Shown here: positions 11,089 through 22,882 of the stretch, piece after piece
How positions within the stretch are numbered: the first letter of the stretch is position 1
Layout: the number at the start of each line of letters is the position of its first letter
Assembly (NCBI GenBank): GCA_012295275.1
Contig: CM022672.1
Location: 32,250,087 to 32,314,086 of the forward strand
Length of the DNA stretch: 64,000 nt
Origin: Chrysomallon squamiferum
Taxonomy: Eukaryota; Mollusca; Gastropoda; Neomphalida; Peltospiridae
Direction of reading: 5' to 3'
Translations under genes and position numbers: made by a program
The notes under the pieces: model-generated
Databases searched by the model: none
What the model saw: only the letters and a program-made list of their open reading frames with translations
What the model was told of the DNA's origin: nothing

Positions 11089-12474
11089 GAATTTTCCTTC
11101 TGTACATATGCTATAATTTATAACAAAATAGATGTTATTATATGCAACAAATTAACTTAAGTCAGAAAAGAACAACACTAGGCTATAAGCAGCACATTTA
11201 TCAACACTATTAAAATATTTATTGTTAAGTTTAACATGCTTCCTGTTAAGAAATTTTAACACAGAATTCTAAAATTCAACATCATAAAAAAAGAGTTTCA
11301 GTATTTCATACAGATGTGGATTATTATTAAATAAATAAACTAGTGTTTTGCCAGTTACAATGAATCTGTCAAATTTGTTTTCTAAAATCTGTCTGGAACT
11401 GTGTGTTAACAGTTTTTTAACAAGTGTGTTTGAAATTGTAAAGATAAAAAGTGGAGAAATGCTGATTTTAAACTGACACAGTTTTCTAACAGACATTACT
11501 TACTAGGAATGAGACTTTCCGAGAAGCTGGACAACAGTGGGGTGACACTTCCAGACATTTCCTACTCCTCAACTTGACCAGCTGCCTCAGAGAGAAACCA
11601 TCTTGATGAAAAGTTAGAGTACTCCCACCTTGTTCACCAGCCAGTCTGAACACAGGATACTCAACTAAAAAACAAAACAGTAAACATCACAATCTACTTA
11701 ACATTACCTACAGCCTGTTTATCACAAACTTATGTCTTCAGTGTTCAAGTAATATCATTCTGACACAAAAGCTGAATACAGAGCAGTTATTAACTGAACA
11801 AAAATTCAAAATAAATAATTTAATACTCTGTAGAGAAATGTTTTAAAATGTCATTTAATAGAAATTCAGCATGACACCAAAACCTACAGCTATTCTGAAT
11901 CTGTGGTTTACATTTATTTTCTTATTTATATTTATCAGATATAAATTGTAATACTTTACCATACGAGGAAACTGGCTTCATCTCTTTATTAATGAAACAT
12001 ATTTAGTGATAACTTTGATAAAACTGACATTGGAGCAGAAACAAACAATGATATTCTAACACAGAAAATAACACATCTAACACAAATATAGATAAAAATA
12101 TATAACATGCATCACATTAATATTTATATATATTATTTTATCACTTAAATAATGAATATATAGGAAATATATATAGAAAACAACAACAATCTTCTTCATA
12201 ATTTGGTGTCACTCACTGTCAAAGAAACACACACACTCCTGTCTCCATCTCATCAAGTCTACAACATCAGCAGCTAATCTGTCAAGAGAGACACACTGAA
12301 CTCTTCTCTCTCTCAACACTTTGCTAGTCTCCTTAGTAACCTTCAAAATAAAAATAAAACACCACATTATTATCATTAGATTCTTTTATTCACTCAGTTC
12401 TGCTATTCAAATACAACATCTTATTAGAAAAAGATTATTTTCATTCATTTAAGTATACTGACAGTAAAATACTG

Positions 12475-12558
<84 letters not shown>

Positions 12559-13055
12559 ATAAAATTATAATAACAAAAGATACTGAAAATTACCTTTAAA
12601 ATTACCTTAAATGTTTAATAATATAAAATGTTGTTTGTTATTAAAATATTTTTGTTGATATTTTATTTTAAATAAGTAGATAGAAAAGAGCTGGCTAACA
12701 CCTTATATCTCTCACAATAACACGCTTTAAAATAATGATGATTTATGTTGCATACATAAAATAATACAATAAAAAATAAAACTAAAAAACAATAAGGAAG
12801 AAATTTAATAAGAAATAAAATTACAGAGACCTACACACTCATTAAATTATCTAAAATGTAGATAATAATAATTTAAAAACAGAAGAAAAAAGAAGGAATT
12901 CACTTACAGAACAAATCAAATTCCAAAGCCTGTTAACAAGCTGTGTACAGATCTCCGTGTCGTGAATGATAACGAGTGATGAACTTTGACCTTTCACCTT
13001 TCACCTGCATGCTTTTGTCGTGCTGTAAAACGTGTATCAACTCGTGCTCTGGCAT
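9201..13055 (-). CDS. Unrecognised six-exon gene, copy A (probably decaying)
   Basis: Six minus-strand exons have good splice sites: 13,055-12,908 (ATG...TTCT|GTAAGT), 12,340-12,217 (TTTTGAAG acceptor, GACA|GTGAGT), 11,664-11,504 (TTTTAG, CTA|GTAAGT), 10,954-10,894 (TTCTGCAG, AAG|GTAAGT), 10,477-10,352 (GATTTAG, CAG|GTAAAC) and 9,350-9,201. Exon 2 (VTKETSKVLRERRVQC..., 41 codons plus one base) joins exon 3 (...EYPVFRLAGEQGG) in phase, and exon 5 (VEIRRNRDISVNS...) follows exon 4 in phase. Exon 1 begins MPEHELIHVLQHDKSMQVKG but is frame-broken by 2 bp compared with the frame entering exon 2. Exons 3 and 4 disagree in phase, so a small exon may be missed. Exon 6 is open in two frames, one ending LTDFEDAEVE-stop. 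The protein is basic-polar, lacks a signal peptide and matches no family I recognise. Confidence 0.55.
11029..11081. repeat. (TC)n microsatellite
   Basis: About 26 TC units followed by TATATATA, in the intron between exons 3 and 4 of the unknown gene. The matching run in copy B (47,932-48,003) is longer and marks a deletion joint. Confidence 0.95.
12475..12556. repeat. (AT)n(AG)n compound microsatellite
   Basis: About 10 AT units pass directly into about 31 AG units, between exons 1 and 2 of the unknown gene. The copy B version (49,384-49,455) has more AT and fewer AG units. Confidence 0.95.
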
Positions 13056-13237
13056 GTAGTAAACTAAATAATAACAAGAAAAATAAAGAGTAAATGATAA
13101 TAATAATAATAAATGAATTTAATAGGAAAACCTGTATATAGATTATTTATTTATTCATTTATTTATTTATTTTTTTTATTTTATTTTTTATGTTGTTGTC
13201 GTTTTTAATAATTTTTATTTAAAAAAAAAAAAAATTA

Positions 13238-13280
<43 letters not shown>

Positions 13281-13397
13281 TTCAATTTGTTCGTTTCTGT
13301 TTTGTTGTTGTTGTCGTCGTTGTCGAATTTGCTGTAATAAATTGTTTCGGAAAGAATTGTAAAGCGTCAGTTATTTGTGCAGTGTTTAAGGTGAAAT

Positions 13398-13532
13398 TCA
13401 CATCAGCAGTGAGTACTGAGAACTGGATGGGATGGTATGGGGTGGGGGGTGACCTGGTTTATTAATTTTGTTTGAGCGCTGGGACACGACTTGAAGTCGA
13501 TCGATAAACGAGTTGTCATGGCAGCGAAACAT
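13398..13532 (-). other. Small ORF upstream of the unknown gene, length-conserved in B
   Basis: A 44-codon minus-strand frame starts MFRCHDNSFIDRLQ and ends SSSQYSLLM-stop. The B counterpart (50,328-50,462) has exactly the same length despite several base differences and many indels nearby. It lies 0.34 kb upstream of exon 1 on the same strand, in a GC-richer patch, so it may instead be promoter or 5' leader sequence. No family recognised. Confidence 0.2.
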
Positions 13533-13799
13533 AAGCTGCCTTATAGTTTCTTTCTTGTATTTATTTATTTGTTTATTTATTTGTTTATTATTATTGTTGT
13601 TGTTCTTTATACCGTGATAATCAATATACTGTTCCCCTTTATTTTTTTTGATTTAATATATATATATATATACTGTTCCCCTTTATTTTTTTTGATATAT
13701 ATATATATATATATAAATGCTTTCAATGATTTATTTTCGTATTTATTTCTAAATTGATTTTTATAGATATCATTCTTTTTTTTTTTTTTTTTTTTTTTT

Positions 13800-15045
13800 C
13801 AAAATTAAGACTAACGGTTCGACGGTGAATGTGTGTTGTTTTTGATGATGATATAATATAATCGACAAGAACAGAAAAATGAACAACCACTACAAGAAGA
13901 ACATTAACAAGGACGGCAGCAATAATAATAATAACAAAGACACCGTAAAATGCGCTAAATAATAATAAGAAGTAGAAAAGTATCAATAATAGCGACGATA
14001 AGAAGACGCTGAAGAGGCAGACAATAATAGAACTAATAATAACAACAACAACAACAATTATTACAACATGAAGACGAGAAACCATTACAATAACAACATT
14101 CACAGTAATGAAACAACAACAACGATATGAATAATTATAATTCAAATGATATCATAAGAAAAAATACCGTAAAAGAGGCAAAATATTATTGAGAATTACA
14201 GCGATTCTGTTAATAGTAATAATGACGAGACGATGAGAACCATAACGATAGCAGTAGAAAAATAATAATAATAATAATAATAATAAGAAGAAGAAGAAGA
14301 AGAAGAAGAAGAACAACAACAACAACAACACTATAACACAAAAACAGTTACAATAATAATAATTAAAATAACAGTCATAATAATGACTATGACGACAACG
14401 ATGAAGCTGACAACAGCAGAAATAAGGAAAGTTACCATGATGAACACAATGGTAATAACAATCATAGCAGCATCAGAAGAAAGATCATCAACCAAATAAC
14501 AACATCAACAGCAACGACATCAACAGCAGGAATAACACATAACAAGTGAAAAATTATAATGAGAAATGCAACTATTATAAAACCCAGTACTAATGATACA
14601 ACGCCAACCACGGCGACATCAAAATAATAAGAACAACAACAGTAGCAAGAATAATAATAAGAACAACAACAAAATGAAAAAGACGAGAAATTAAAACATT
14701 AGTAGTAACTGTAATAACAACGACAGCAGTAATAATAAAAAGTTAATAATAACTAAATTAAAAAATACAGTTACTGTAAACAACGACGACGGCAACAAGA
14801 AAACAAGTAATGAAGGTGACAGTTATGACAAATAATGAATGTGACAGTTATGACGGTAAACATTTTTTCCTTCTTTTTTTATCTCACGCAGTAGGGTTTT
14901 TAGCCATACCCTAATAGGGCCTCGTTCAAGCTGTGGAAAGTTTTCTCAGCGATATTTAGATGAACTGTTTTCTGTGTTTCTTTAACATAGCAAATGGGTC
15001 CTAACTTATTTACTAAATCACGGATCGCAGTTTTGTTTATACCTA
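13800..15045. repeat. Degenerate AAC/AAT/GAC trinucleotide tract
   Basis: More than 1 kb of imperfect AAC, AAT, ACG and GAA triplets, with purer runs at 14,263-14,285 (AAT), 14,286-14,312 (AAG) and 14,313-14,331 (AAC). All frames are low-complexity and no gene is supported. Copy B lacks nearly all of it and resumes matching at A 15,049 (B 50,949). Near 14,890-15,240 the base composition becomes normal and contains TAGGGTTTTTAGCCATACCC; this may be part of an unrecognised transposon. Confidence 0.75.
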
Positions 15046-15510
15046 CATCATAGTGGATACTTGATATTATATATAGTTTATAACTGTAGTATATGCAAAA
15101 ATATCTATTATAATCAACAGTCACAATTTCTTAATTACACAGTCAGCGGGTACACAAAAGGCGCAATTCCTAGACAAGAAACGAGCCATATTTTAATAGG
15201 TTCGTTAGCACTCGAGAGCTAACACCTCTTATGCGCTGGGCTTCATGACAACAGTGATGATGACAACATTTATAATAATCATAGTGACATGAGATAAAAG
15301 CCATCCACTATTAAAAAACAATAGCACATTAACAATAGCGACGACAACAATGACAGCGATAATAACAAAGCAGGAAAAACTGACATAATAATAGGCTTAT
15401 TATTACTGTTGTTGTTGGTGGTGGTGGTGGTGGTGGTATTTGTTTGTTTGTTTTGTTTGATTATATGTTTTGTTTTTTATTTGATTTTTGTACATGTCTG
15501 CTTCTATCAC

Positions 15511-16097
15511 CTAACACAGGACACATGGAGGAAGATCCAGACTCTTGGTCTTGTACAGCGATAGAGAAGAGGAGGACGTGAAACTCTTCTGTGGCGTGCT
15601 AGATGGACTCGCCTTCTTACTAGTGGATGACGTCACTGAGGGTCTGACATATCTACAGAAGCACATACCAGAAAGACTCGAACCTCTCCTGGACTACATT
15701 GACACCACCTATGTGTCCTCATGAATGGGAATCAAGAACCAACAACACATGCGAGGGATGGAACAGCGCCTTTGCAAAGCTAGTTGGACATGCACGCTCT
15801 ACCATCTGGAGAGACATTGATAGCACACGGAAAGATCAGGTCCAGGTTGCTTCTGCCCTACTACGTGACCTGCGTGGTGAGCAACCAGCAAAGTGTGTGA
15901 GACGCCACACCCACAAACCTCAGTCAAAGCGTGTGAGACGCCACACCCACAAACCTCAGTCAAAGCGTGTGAGGCGCCACACCCACAAACCTCAGTCAAA
16001 GCGTGTGAGGCGCCACACCCACAAACCTCAGTCAAAGCTGCACAAACTGTGCACTGACAGGCGTGACAACAGCGAGACTGTCTCGGATATTTTTTAA
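15511..16097 (+). pseudogene. Second MULE transposase C-terminal fragment, copy A
   Basis: After a pyrimidine tract ending CTAACACAG, the plus strand reads DTWRKIQTLGLVQR, hits TAG where copy B has the two extra bases that continue YREEEDVKLF, and then in a shifted frame continues as far as YLQKHIPERLEPLL. After another break, the frame from 15,699 reads CPHEWESRTNNTCEGWNSAF, the conserved R-T-N-N-x-C-E-G-W block of MULE transposases with FLYWCH domains. The sequence that normally links these two blocks is missing. The C-terminus carries four copies of a 12-residue RRHTHKPQSK-type repeat and ends ETVSDIF. It is dead as a transposase (early stop, deletion) but the last 132 codons remain open. 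Confidence 0.75.
15895..16038 (+). repeat. 36-bp in-frame tandem repeat, 4 units
   Basis: Four 36-bp units starting GTGTGAGACGCC or GTGTGAGGCGCC at 15,895, 15,931, 15,967 and 16,003. Each adds 12 residues (R/H/K/Q-rich) to the MULE fragment without breaking the frame. Copy B has one shortened unit (51,791-51,822), so the expansion or contraction happened after the duplication. Confidence 0.95.
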
Positions 16098-16190
16098 GGG
16101 TATTGGCCACTGTGTAAAATTTAAAACTGAATAAATAATACTAATTCTGTTCTAAGTGTTCTATCGTATATGTCACTACTACTGTGTGGA

Positions 16191-16285
16191 GTGGGGATTT
16201 GTCCAAGTGGGGAATTGTCTGTGTGGGTAATTTCTAACTGGGGAATTGTCTGTGTGGGGAATTGTCTGTGTGGGTAATTGTCCGT
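16191..16285 (+). repeat. 16-bp tandem repeat, 6 units
   Basis: Units of the form GTGGGGAATTGTCTGT begin at 16,191, 16,207, 16,223, 16,239 (15 bp), 16,254 and 16,270. Copy B has three units at 51,975-52,022. It directly follows the MULE fragment and could be part of that element's non-coding end. Confidence 0.9.
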
Positions 16286-16289
16286 TTAC

Positions 16290-16637
16290 CTTGAAATTCA
16301 TACGCAATAATATAGCCGCGCAGTAGCATTGATTACACGGGCATCGGGAGGAGCAGCACATTTCAGAGGAATCTGATTGCGACCCGTCGAAGGGTGCACT
16401 TTGTAAATATGACAGTCGCAGCTTCGGATTACATCCATTTTGTTTAGGGACAAGACACGTGAACTGCTGAACAGTGGCATGACAACCAGTCTAAATAAAC
16501 GAGTGGCGAACATTGCTGCCGTGGCTGACGAATATTGTGCGAACTCATATTAAGACGTCTGTGATGGCGGGCCCACCATCTGTTACAGTGTGTAGCGAGT
16601 CAGACGCAGTGAATGAAGGAAGAAATAACTAAAGACG
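16290..16637 (+). other. GC-richer conserved island, possible first exon or promoter
   Basis: About 350 bp with far more CpG and GC than its surroundings, nearly unchanged in copy B (52,025-52,375). On the plus strand an ATG in good context (16,564) reads MAGPPSVTVCSESDAVNEGR and stops at 16,630-16,632, just before a GACG|GTAAGT donor; in B the frame stops earlier and the donor is weaker. On the minus strand a 71-codon frame (16,513-16,298) is also intact in both copies. Its role is unclear: an exon, promoter or transposon end are all possible. Confidence 0.3.
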
Positions 16638-16739
16638 GTAAGTTGAGCTGATTTCACTTCCATGGTATTTGTTTGCGGTGTGTATGATTGGGCGTATGTG
16701 TGTATATTGTGTGTATCAATGTACGCCTGTATGTAGCGC

Positions 16740-17408
16740 AACGATGGTACTACAGTTACTACTACAATACCACTACTACTGCTAGTAATAATTCTGACAT
16801 CATGGAAAAAAGCAACAACGGGAACAGTAACATTAACAGTAAAAAATATAACAACGATATAAAACAGTAACCATCACAGTAGCAACATTATGATTAACAG
16901 TAACGACAATAACAACGATGGAAGCAGTGATATTAACAATATGTTAAAAATATCAGTTACTTAAATCAGAACTATAACATCATTAATAAAACACCGATGA
17001 TACGACACCAGCGTTAATAATCACAGTTAGACTTATATGAAGAAAACACTAACAACAACGGTATCACAATAACGTCAGAACGATAGCAGTACAGGAATAA
17101 CAGCAATCATTTCAAAACAATAATGAGAACTACAACATAATATCAAAATAAAGGCAACGACGGCGAAATCAGTACAAATGTTGATTACAATAATGATAAA
17201 TAATAATAATTATGGTGATGATGATGACGATGATGATAATGTCAACAGGGAAAACCAAAACATTAACGCAAAAGACCACAACGACGGCAGTAATGATACT
17301 AATTATAATAATATTAACAATGTATGAATAACAGTTACCGTAAAAAGCGAAAAATTACAGTGAGACAACAATAACTAGAAGATAACAACGACAGCGACAT
17401 CAAATACA

Positions 17409-17453
<45 letters not shown>

Positions 17454-17490
17454 CACAACAGTGAAACGACCAACCGGCACAATAACATCA
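16740..17490. repeat. Degenerate AAC/AAT/GAT triplet tract
   Basis: Imperfect triplet repeats with a pure AAT run at 17,410-17,453. No gene is supported. Copy B keeps only the first part and diverges at about 52,730. Confidence 0.8.
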
Positions 17491-18575
17491 TTAACATTCA
17501 TTATGCACTTTTTCAAGTTTTATATGAAGTGTTTCTCCAGATAAGTAATTAAATCTAACGCTAGACTTGACCATGTCAGTTTGTAATTAATATTACGTTA
17601 TAACACAAAAAAGGTATTTCAATTTTCTTTTATCTTTTATCAGTTATATTTTTGGATGAATATATTTTGTATTAATTTATTAATAATTAAATTGATTTAC
17701 TGGTAATTAATTCACGAAACAAGTAACCCGGTTCAAGTCTAGTTAAAGTTTTTATTTTGACGATCTGAGGCTGAAAGTGAAAGGCAGACGACACTATCTC
17801 TAGTGCAGCAATTACAATCGACTTTTTTTTTTTTAATTATTATAATTATTATTATTATTTAAGTAAGTTTAAATTGAAATATAAGAAATGAATCTAAGGA
17901 TATACATTGTCTAGTTGTTTGCTTTTTTTTATTTTTTTTTTTATTTTTATTTTTATAAATTTTATTATAAGTTCTTTTCTTTTTGTAATAAAAGTGTCTG
18001 TAACAAAATTAAAGGTCATTATCCGAAAATAAGTGACGTCACTTGTCAGAACTGCTTCTGTATTTTCATATCATCACATTCACTTGTGACAGAAAACGTA
18101 ATGTTGTTATCTGATTATAACGGTGTCTGTTATTAACTTGCAGAAAATAGAAGATATTTTCAAATACATTATTTTATTACGGAAGATGTTTCGATCAAAA
18201 ATGAAATGTTTATAGCACATAGACTCTCATTATTCAGTGCTACTTTAGCGTATGATCTCCGCGATCTAATGATCTACACCAAGCAAATTAAACTTTGGTG
18301 TGTGATCTACGCGGTTATTTTAATTATCATGTTGTTTATTGTTGGTTTTTTATTATTGTTTCCAGACATAAATAAATTTTAAAAATCCTAATATTTTATA
18401 TTTGTAATTTATTCAACAAGGGCTAAAAAGTATACTATATGTGAATACTGTATTGATGAATTGAGCGAATATCTGCTGGAAACGTAAGAAAAAGATCTTC
18501 AGTTTTCTTCGATCTTCCTTCATTTCTCCACCACAACGACGACATAGTGCAACATTTTCTCCATCATCTACATTA
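17490..18575. other. No gene seen; CTTTGGTGTGTGATCTACG half-repeats near 18,250
   Basis: Mostly AT-rich DNA with T runs near 17,822-17,835 and 17,923-17,960. Around 18,240-18,315 a GATCTAC-containing motif occurs in direct and inverted copies; the B version (53,629-53,700) is better preserved and can form an imperfect hairpin. No exon supported. Confidence 0.5.
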
Positions 18576-19011
18576 CAGGGGCGCACAAACTTTCTGATCT
18601 TATAGACCGCAGCGCTTTAACTTCACTGACACTAGGGCCGCAGACATTTCATTGTGATTACGTAAACTCTGAAAACGTAACATGTATGATTTTGTACAAT
18701 TTTCTAACAGTGAACCTCTGTGACTGAAAATGCTGCATGTAAAAAATGGGTGCGTTTACATATTTCCATATAAACTGACTTCTTTCTTGTTGATTCCCAT
18801 TAAAGTAAAAAATAAAACCGTTATTAATGTTATTTATCAGTTTTATTAAATAACATCTTCAAAACTCTCGGATCTAAAAATGAATACTAGGCGACATTTT
18901 GTGTACGGCATCTGACAGTGATAGGAAGTTCATGTTGTACGAGTGTTTATACTGAGACGTCAAATGTGATGAGGTGACATCGTTTCCACGGCCGCAGGTT
19001 GCGCACCCCTG
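18576..19011. mobile_element. Non-autonomous hAT-like element, copy A
   Basis: The 436-bp segment starts CAGGGGCGCACAAACT and ends with the inverse of CAGGGGTGCGCAACCT, a 13/16 match and the terminal-inverted-repeat style of hAT transposons. Internal GGCCGCA motifs near both ends fit the same family. There is no transposase. Flanking octamers (ctacatta and atttacaa) do not match, so the target duplication has decayed or the true ends are slightly different. The copy in B (53,963-54,398) has exactly the same length, so insertion preceded the segmental duplication. Confidence 0.6.
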
Positions 19012-19091
19012 ATTTACAAGGACATTTCTTCGTAAAACTGTAACTGCCTTCGTCTCGTCTCTGATCACGTTGTAAAAATCTTTAGCCAACA

Positions 19092-19359
19092 TCTTAAGGT
19101 TACTTCAGAAATTGAAACGAACAAGTAAAATCACAGAGTGGAATACACATAAACTACCAAATCGCATACCTATTCAGAAATGAAGTTTGCCATATGTGAT
19201 GTTCTTATATATTTATCACGCATTAGGTCGAATCTGTTTTATTACTTTACATGCCTGCTATAGTTTCCTGTAAGTCGTAGATCACGCGCCAAATTAGCAC
19301 CCATTATTCTCTAAATGTTTATTTTTTGAGCTTAATTCATTATGTTTTAAAACAATCTT

Positions 19360-19397
<38 letters not shown>

Positions 19398-20640
19398 TTT
19401 TATTATTATTAATTATTAAACATGAGAGCTAGCTGATAGGTACTGAGTCATAGGAAGGGATATCAGTTTGTTACACTCTTCTGAAATAACAAATTTGTTC
19501 AGTTTATCTTTAGTTATATATTATTATTAATGATACCCATCTATGTGAAAACACTGATCACGTTAATGATTTCTCACAGTAATGATCACCAATGACTTAA
19601 CAAGGTTGGATACAGATGATATCGATATTCAAGCTTTAATTCTACTGATCTGAGTAAGTGTTTAAATTTCACACGTGTTGTGCTATTTTAGGAACAGGTC
19701 TGCGGGCGACTCGTGTGATTCTTAGGGCGACGTGCTGCCCGCGGTCACCGTGTTGCTGTTCTAGAATCATTTTATTCATTTGTATTAAAAATTAGTAGTG
19801 TTCTTTTTCTTCTTCTTCTTTCTTCTTTTCCTTTCTTTCTTTCTTTTTTCTTTTCTTTTTTGCAATTCTAAAACAAACAAGTGTGAGTGTGCGTGTGTGA
19901 GAGTACATGCGTTTTTACAGAAACGCTTCTGATAAAGAAATAAATTATAAGAAGAGAACAGGCGCACACATTTGTATATGTCACTGTGTATTTGTGTATG
20001 TTGCTGTGTATTTGTGTTTGTTGTTGTGTGTATTTGTATGTATCAGTTTGTGTTTGTGTGTCGGTGTGTGTTTTTGAGTGTAGGTGTTTCATTGAGTGCG
20101 AGCGTGTGCGAGCGTGTTACTGTTAAAACAAAACAAAATCATTGCAAAATATAATTACTCGTATTTTATTTTTATTAGTTGATGCCTTACTTATGTCCCT
20201 TTCTTAAAGTTACTCACAGTATATACTATTCACCTTTATTTGAAATGTTAAAGCATGAGTGGATGTATAATTGAGCTTATGTATGACAAACATCTGTTAG
20301 TGTGGGTGTTTAAAGATATGTGTTTTTGTGTCTTTGATTTTTGTGTGTGTGTTTGTGTATGTACGTATGTGTGTGTGAATGTGTTTGTGTTGGAGCATGT
20401 ATGTGTATGAATATAAAATCAGTCGATATGTGCGTGTGTATTTACAAATATATGTGTGTTTGAGACAGTGTATAGACAGTGAAGGCCCGTTTTTGCTATG
20501 TATATGTGTGAAAGATAATGTACATGTTTTGATGTATGTATATGTGTGAAAAAGAGTGAACGTTTTATATATGTTTTTGGAAGAATATTTATATGTATGT
20601 AGATAATGTTCACTTTATTGTTTATACTTATTAAAATTTA
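19092..20640. other. No gene seen; TTA, CTT and TG-rich tracts
   Basis: Holds a TTA repeat (19,363-19,410), a CTT/TTTC pyrimidine tract (19,803-19,860), TG-rich DNA (19,880-20,125 and 20,330-20,470) and two to three degenerate units of a TATGTGTGAAAGATAATG satellite (20,495-20,610) that is much longer in copy B. A GC-rich patch at 19,690-19,750 contains the inverted hexamers GCGGGC/GCCCGC. Confidence 0.6.
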
Positions 20641-20649
20641 TATGTGTTA

Positions 20650-22232
20650 AAGACTGCAATGTGATGTGTGTACAGGAATGTATCTCTCACTGAAGTATTA
20701 TTTATATTTTTGTGTGAAACAACAGGTCGATATTGGCTTTTTAATTGTTTCATTCTTTCAATATTTTTAAAAAATATTTAAAAGTAATTAAGATAATTTG
20801 AAATTTTAAACAAACCTTTTTTTTTATATATTTTAATTATTTTTCAAAAATGGTTTCATTTCTTATTTATTCTTTCTTGTTGTGGTTGTTTTTCTTCTAA
20901 TTATTTTCTAATAAATTTTTAAAAGTTTAAAATTACACTTTCTTTTTATTATTTTATTCTATACAGTCAATAAAAATTACTATTAATATTATTAGAGTTA
21001 ATTATTATGATTAATATTAGAGTTATTATTATTATTAGTAGTAGTATTATTGTTAGTATTAGTAGTAGTAGTAGTAGTAGTAGTTGTTGTTGTTGTAGTA
21101 GTAATAGCAGCAATATAGTATTATTATTATTATTTGTTTGAACACTTTGAGGAGATCAGTAAAGAAAGACTTAAAAGAATAGTTAAAATATTCATTATTC
21201 TGTTCATGTCCTGAACTGCAGATAACTATTGCTTTTCATTAAGAAATATTTGTTTAAAACTTAATATTGACTTAAATTTCTTTTTAAAGTTTTATTCTTG
21301 AGCTCAAAGAAAAGAGATTTGAAATAAAAATGAATAGTAATCACTAATCACAGATGTTAAAAATTATTAAACTTTGTGTTTCTCATTTGATTTAATGATG
21401 AGAGGTCATTTTTAAAAATATTTTCATTTAAAGTTTTTATTAAAAGTTCTTGAATGCTAAAGTCTTGCTTAGATTTGTTTATTTACAAAAGAGTAAATGT
21501 AAGCAGTGTTATCAGTAATTTTGTATTACTAGTCTGAATATATAATACCAGGATTTTAAAATCAGTTAAAGTGTATTCACAGAATTTTCTAGAAACAAAA
21601 ATGACAAAGTTTATAAGTAAATGTGGCTTTGTAATATTAACATAAATTATTATTATTAATTTTATGCCACAAAAGGAAGATCAGTTTGATGCAGTGTTTA
21701 CAAATAAAATATATGTTAAAGTTACATTAAAGTGTAAGATAACTTGTAACACAAGACATAAACACAGTACTCTCCTAATAAAGCTTTAACAAAAAACTTT
21801 CTATTTTGTCTCATGCTATACAAAAAATATTTAGAATTATGTATACTTAAATTAAAATGTGTTTTTGTTTTGTTTACATTGTTTGAAAGCAGCAGGATGG
21901 AATATGATATTTATAACAGTAAAAATTCAGATTAATAAAGGAATTAAAAACAAAATAATAATATAGGTAAATAATATTTACTATATTAGTATGAACTGTA
22001 TTTATATCTACTATAATTAAAATGTCCCGAAATAAAATAAAAACAAAAATCCCCCAAAAGACTGGTTGGATAGAGTATATAGGTTCTTCACTCAGTCTGT
22101 GAGGTTCATTTGTATTTACTTCTGTGAATGTTTTTGTATGTATTTATACTCCTATGCACTACTGTTTAAATTTTTGAAAATTCACAGAGTTAATCACTGA
22201 AAATTAAAATTTAGTTATCTTTAGTTTATTTA

Positions 22233-22288
<56 letters not shown>

Positions 22289-22452
22289 TGGTAATTTTTA
22301 TTAGTTCTGAATATATCTTCATTTATCATGATTTCTTGATTTTTATTATCTTTACATATCTGTCATTGTATGTGTTTCTTGTTTCTTGAACAGATTTTTC
22401 ATCATGTTTATTTCTTTGTTTTGACCTAAATTTATGTATTAAACTATTTATT

Positions 22453-22540
<88 letters not shown>

Positions 22541-22880
22541 TTTATTTGTTTTGGATTTGAGTATGTATTTTATTTTTTTTTTGAATAATTTCTTAATTAT
22601 TTAATGTTTATTTCTTGGTTTTGGGCTTGTTTCAAAATGTTTTTTTTTATTTTTATTTTTGGTTTTTTTTTTTTTTTTATAATTTTGGTTTTTTTTTTTA
22701 ATGCTTTATTTTTTATTTCTTTTTGGGCTAAAAAAGTTTGATTTTTTTTTTGTTTTTTTTTTTTTTTTGTGGTTTCTTTTTGTATGTGAATTTCTTTTAT
22801 GTTGTTAAACAGATGATTTTTGTTACACAGCTTATTTCTTTTTTGTTGTTGTTCTTGACATCTTGGTTTTTCAGATTTGA
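20650..22880. other. No gene seen; AT-rich with TTA and TTTA runs
   Basis: Includes TAG/TTG runs (21,055-21,105), a TTA run (22,236-22,288) and TTTA then TTA runs (22,451-22,540), followed by T-rich DNA to 22,770. It is well matched by copy B (57,230-59,500). No exon or element recognised. Confidence 0.6.
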
Positions 22881-22882
22881 TT

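Noticed and set aside
11269-11496. 75-codon minus-strand frame next to exon 3
   Set aside because: The counterpart in copy B has an in-frame stop (ATTTTATAA) and the frame lies in the intron after a perfect donor.
13723-14145. 140-codon Val/Ile-rich minus-strand frame
   Set aside because: Low-complexity translation of degenerate AAC/AAT triplets.
18874-19092. 72-codon minus-strand frame identical in A and B (MLAKDFYNVIRDETK...)
   Set aside because: Its second half is the terminal inverted repeat of the hAT-like element, and identity only reflects the recent duplication. The first 25 codons might be an exon (donor GTAAAT at 19,020) but evidence is thin.
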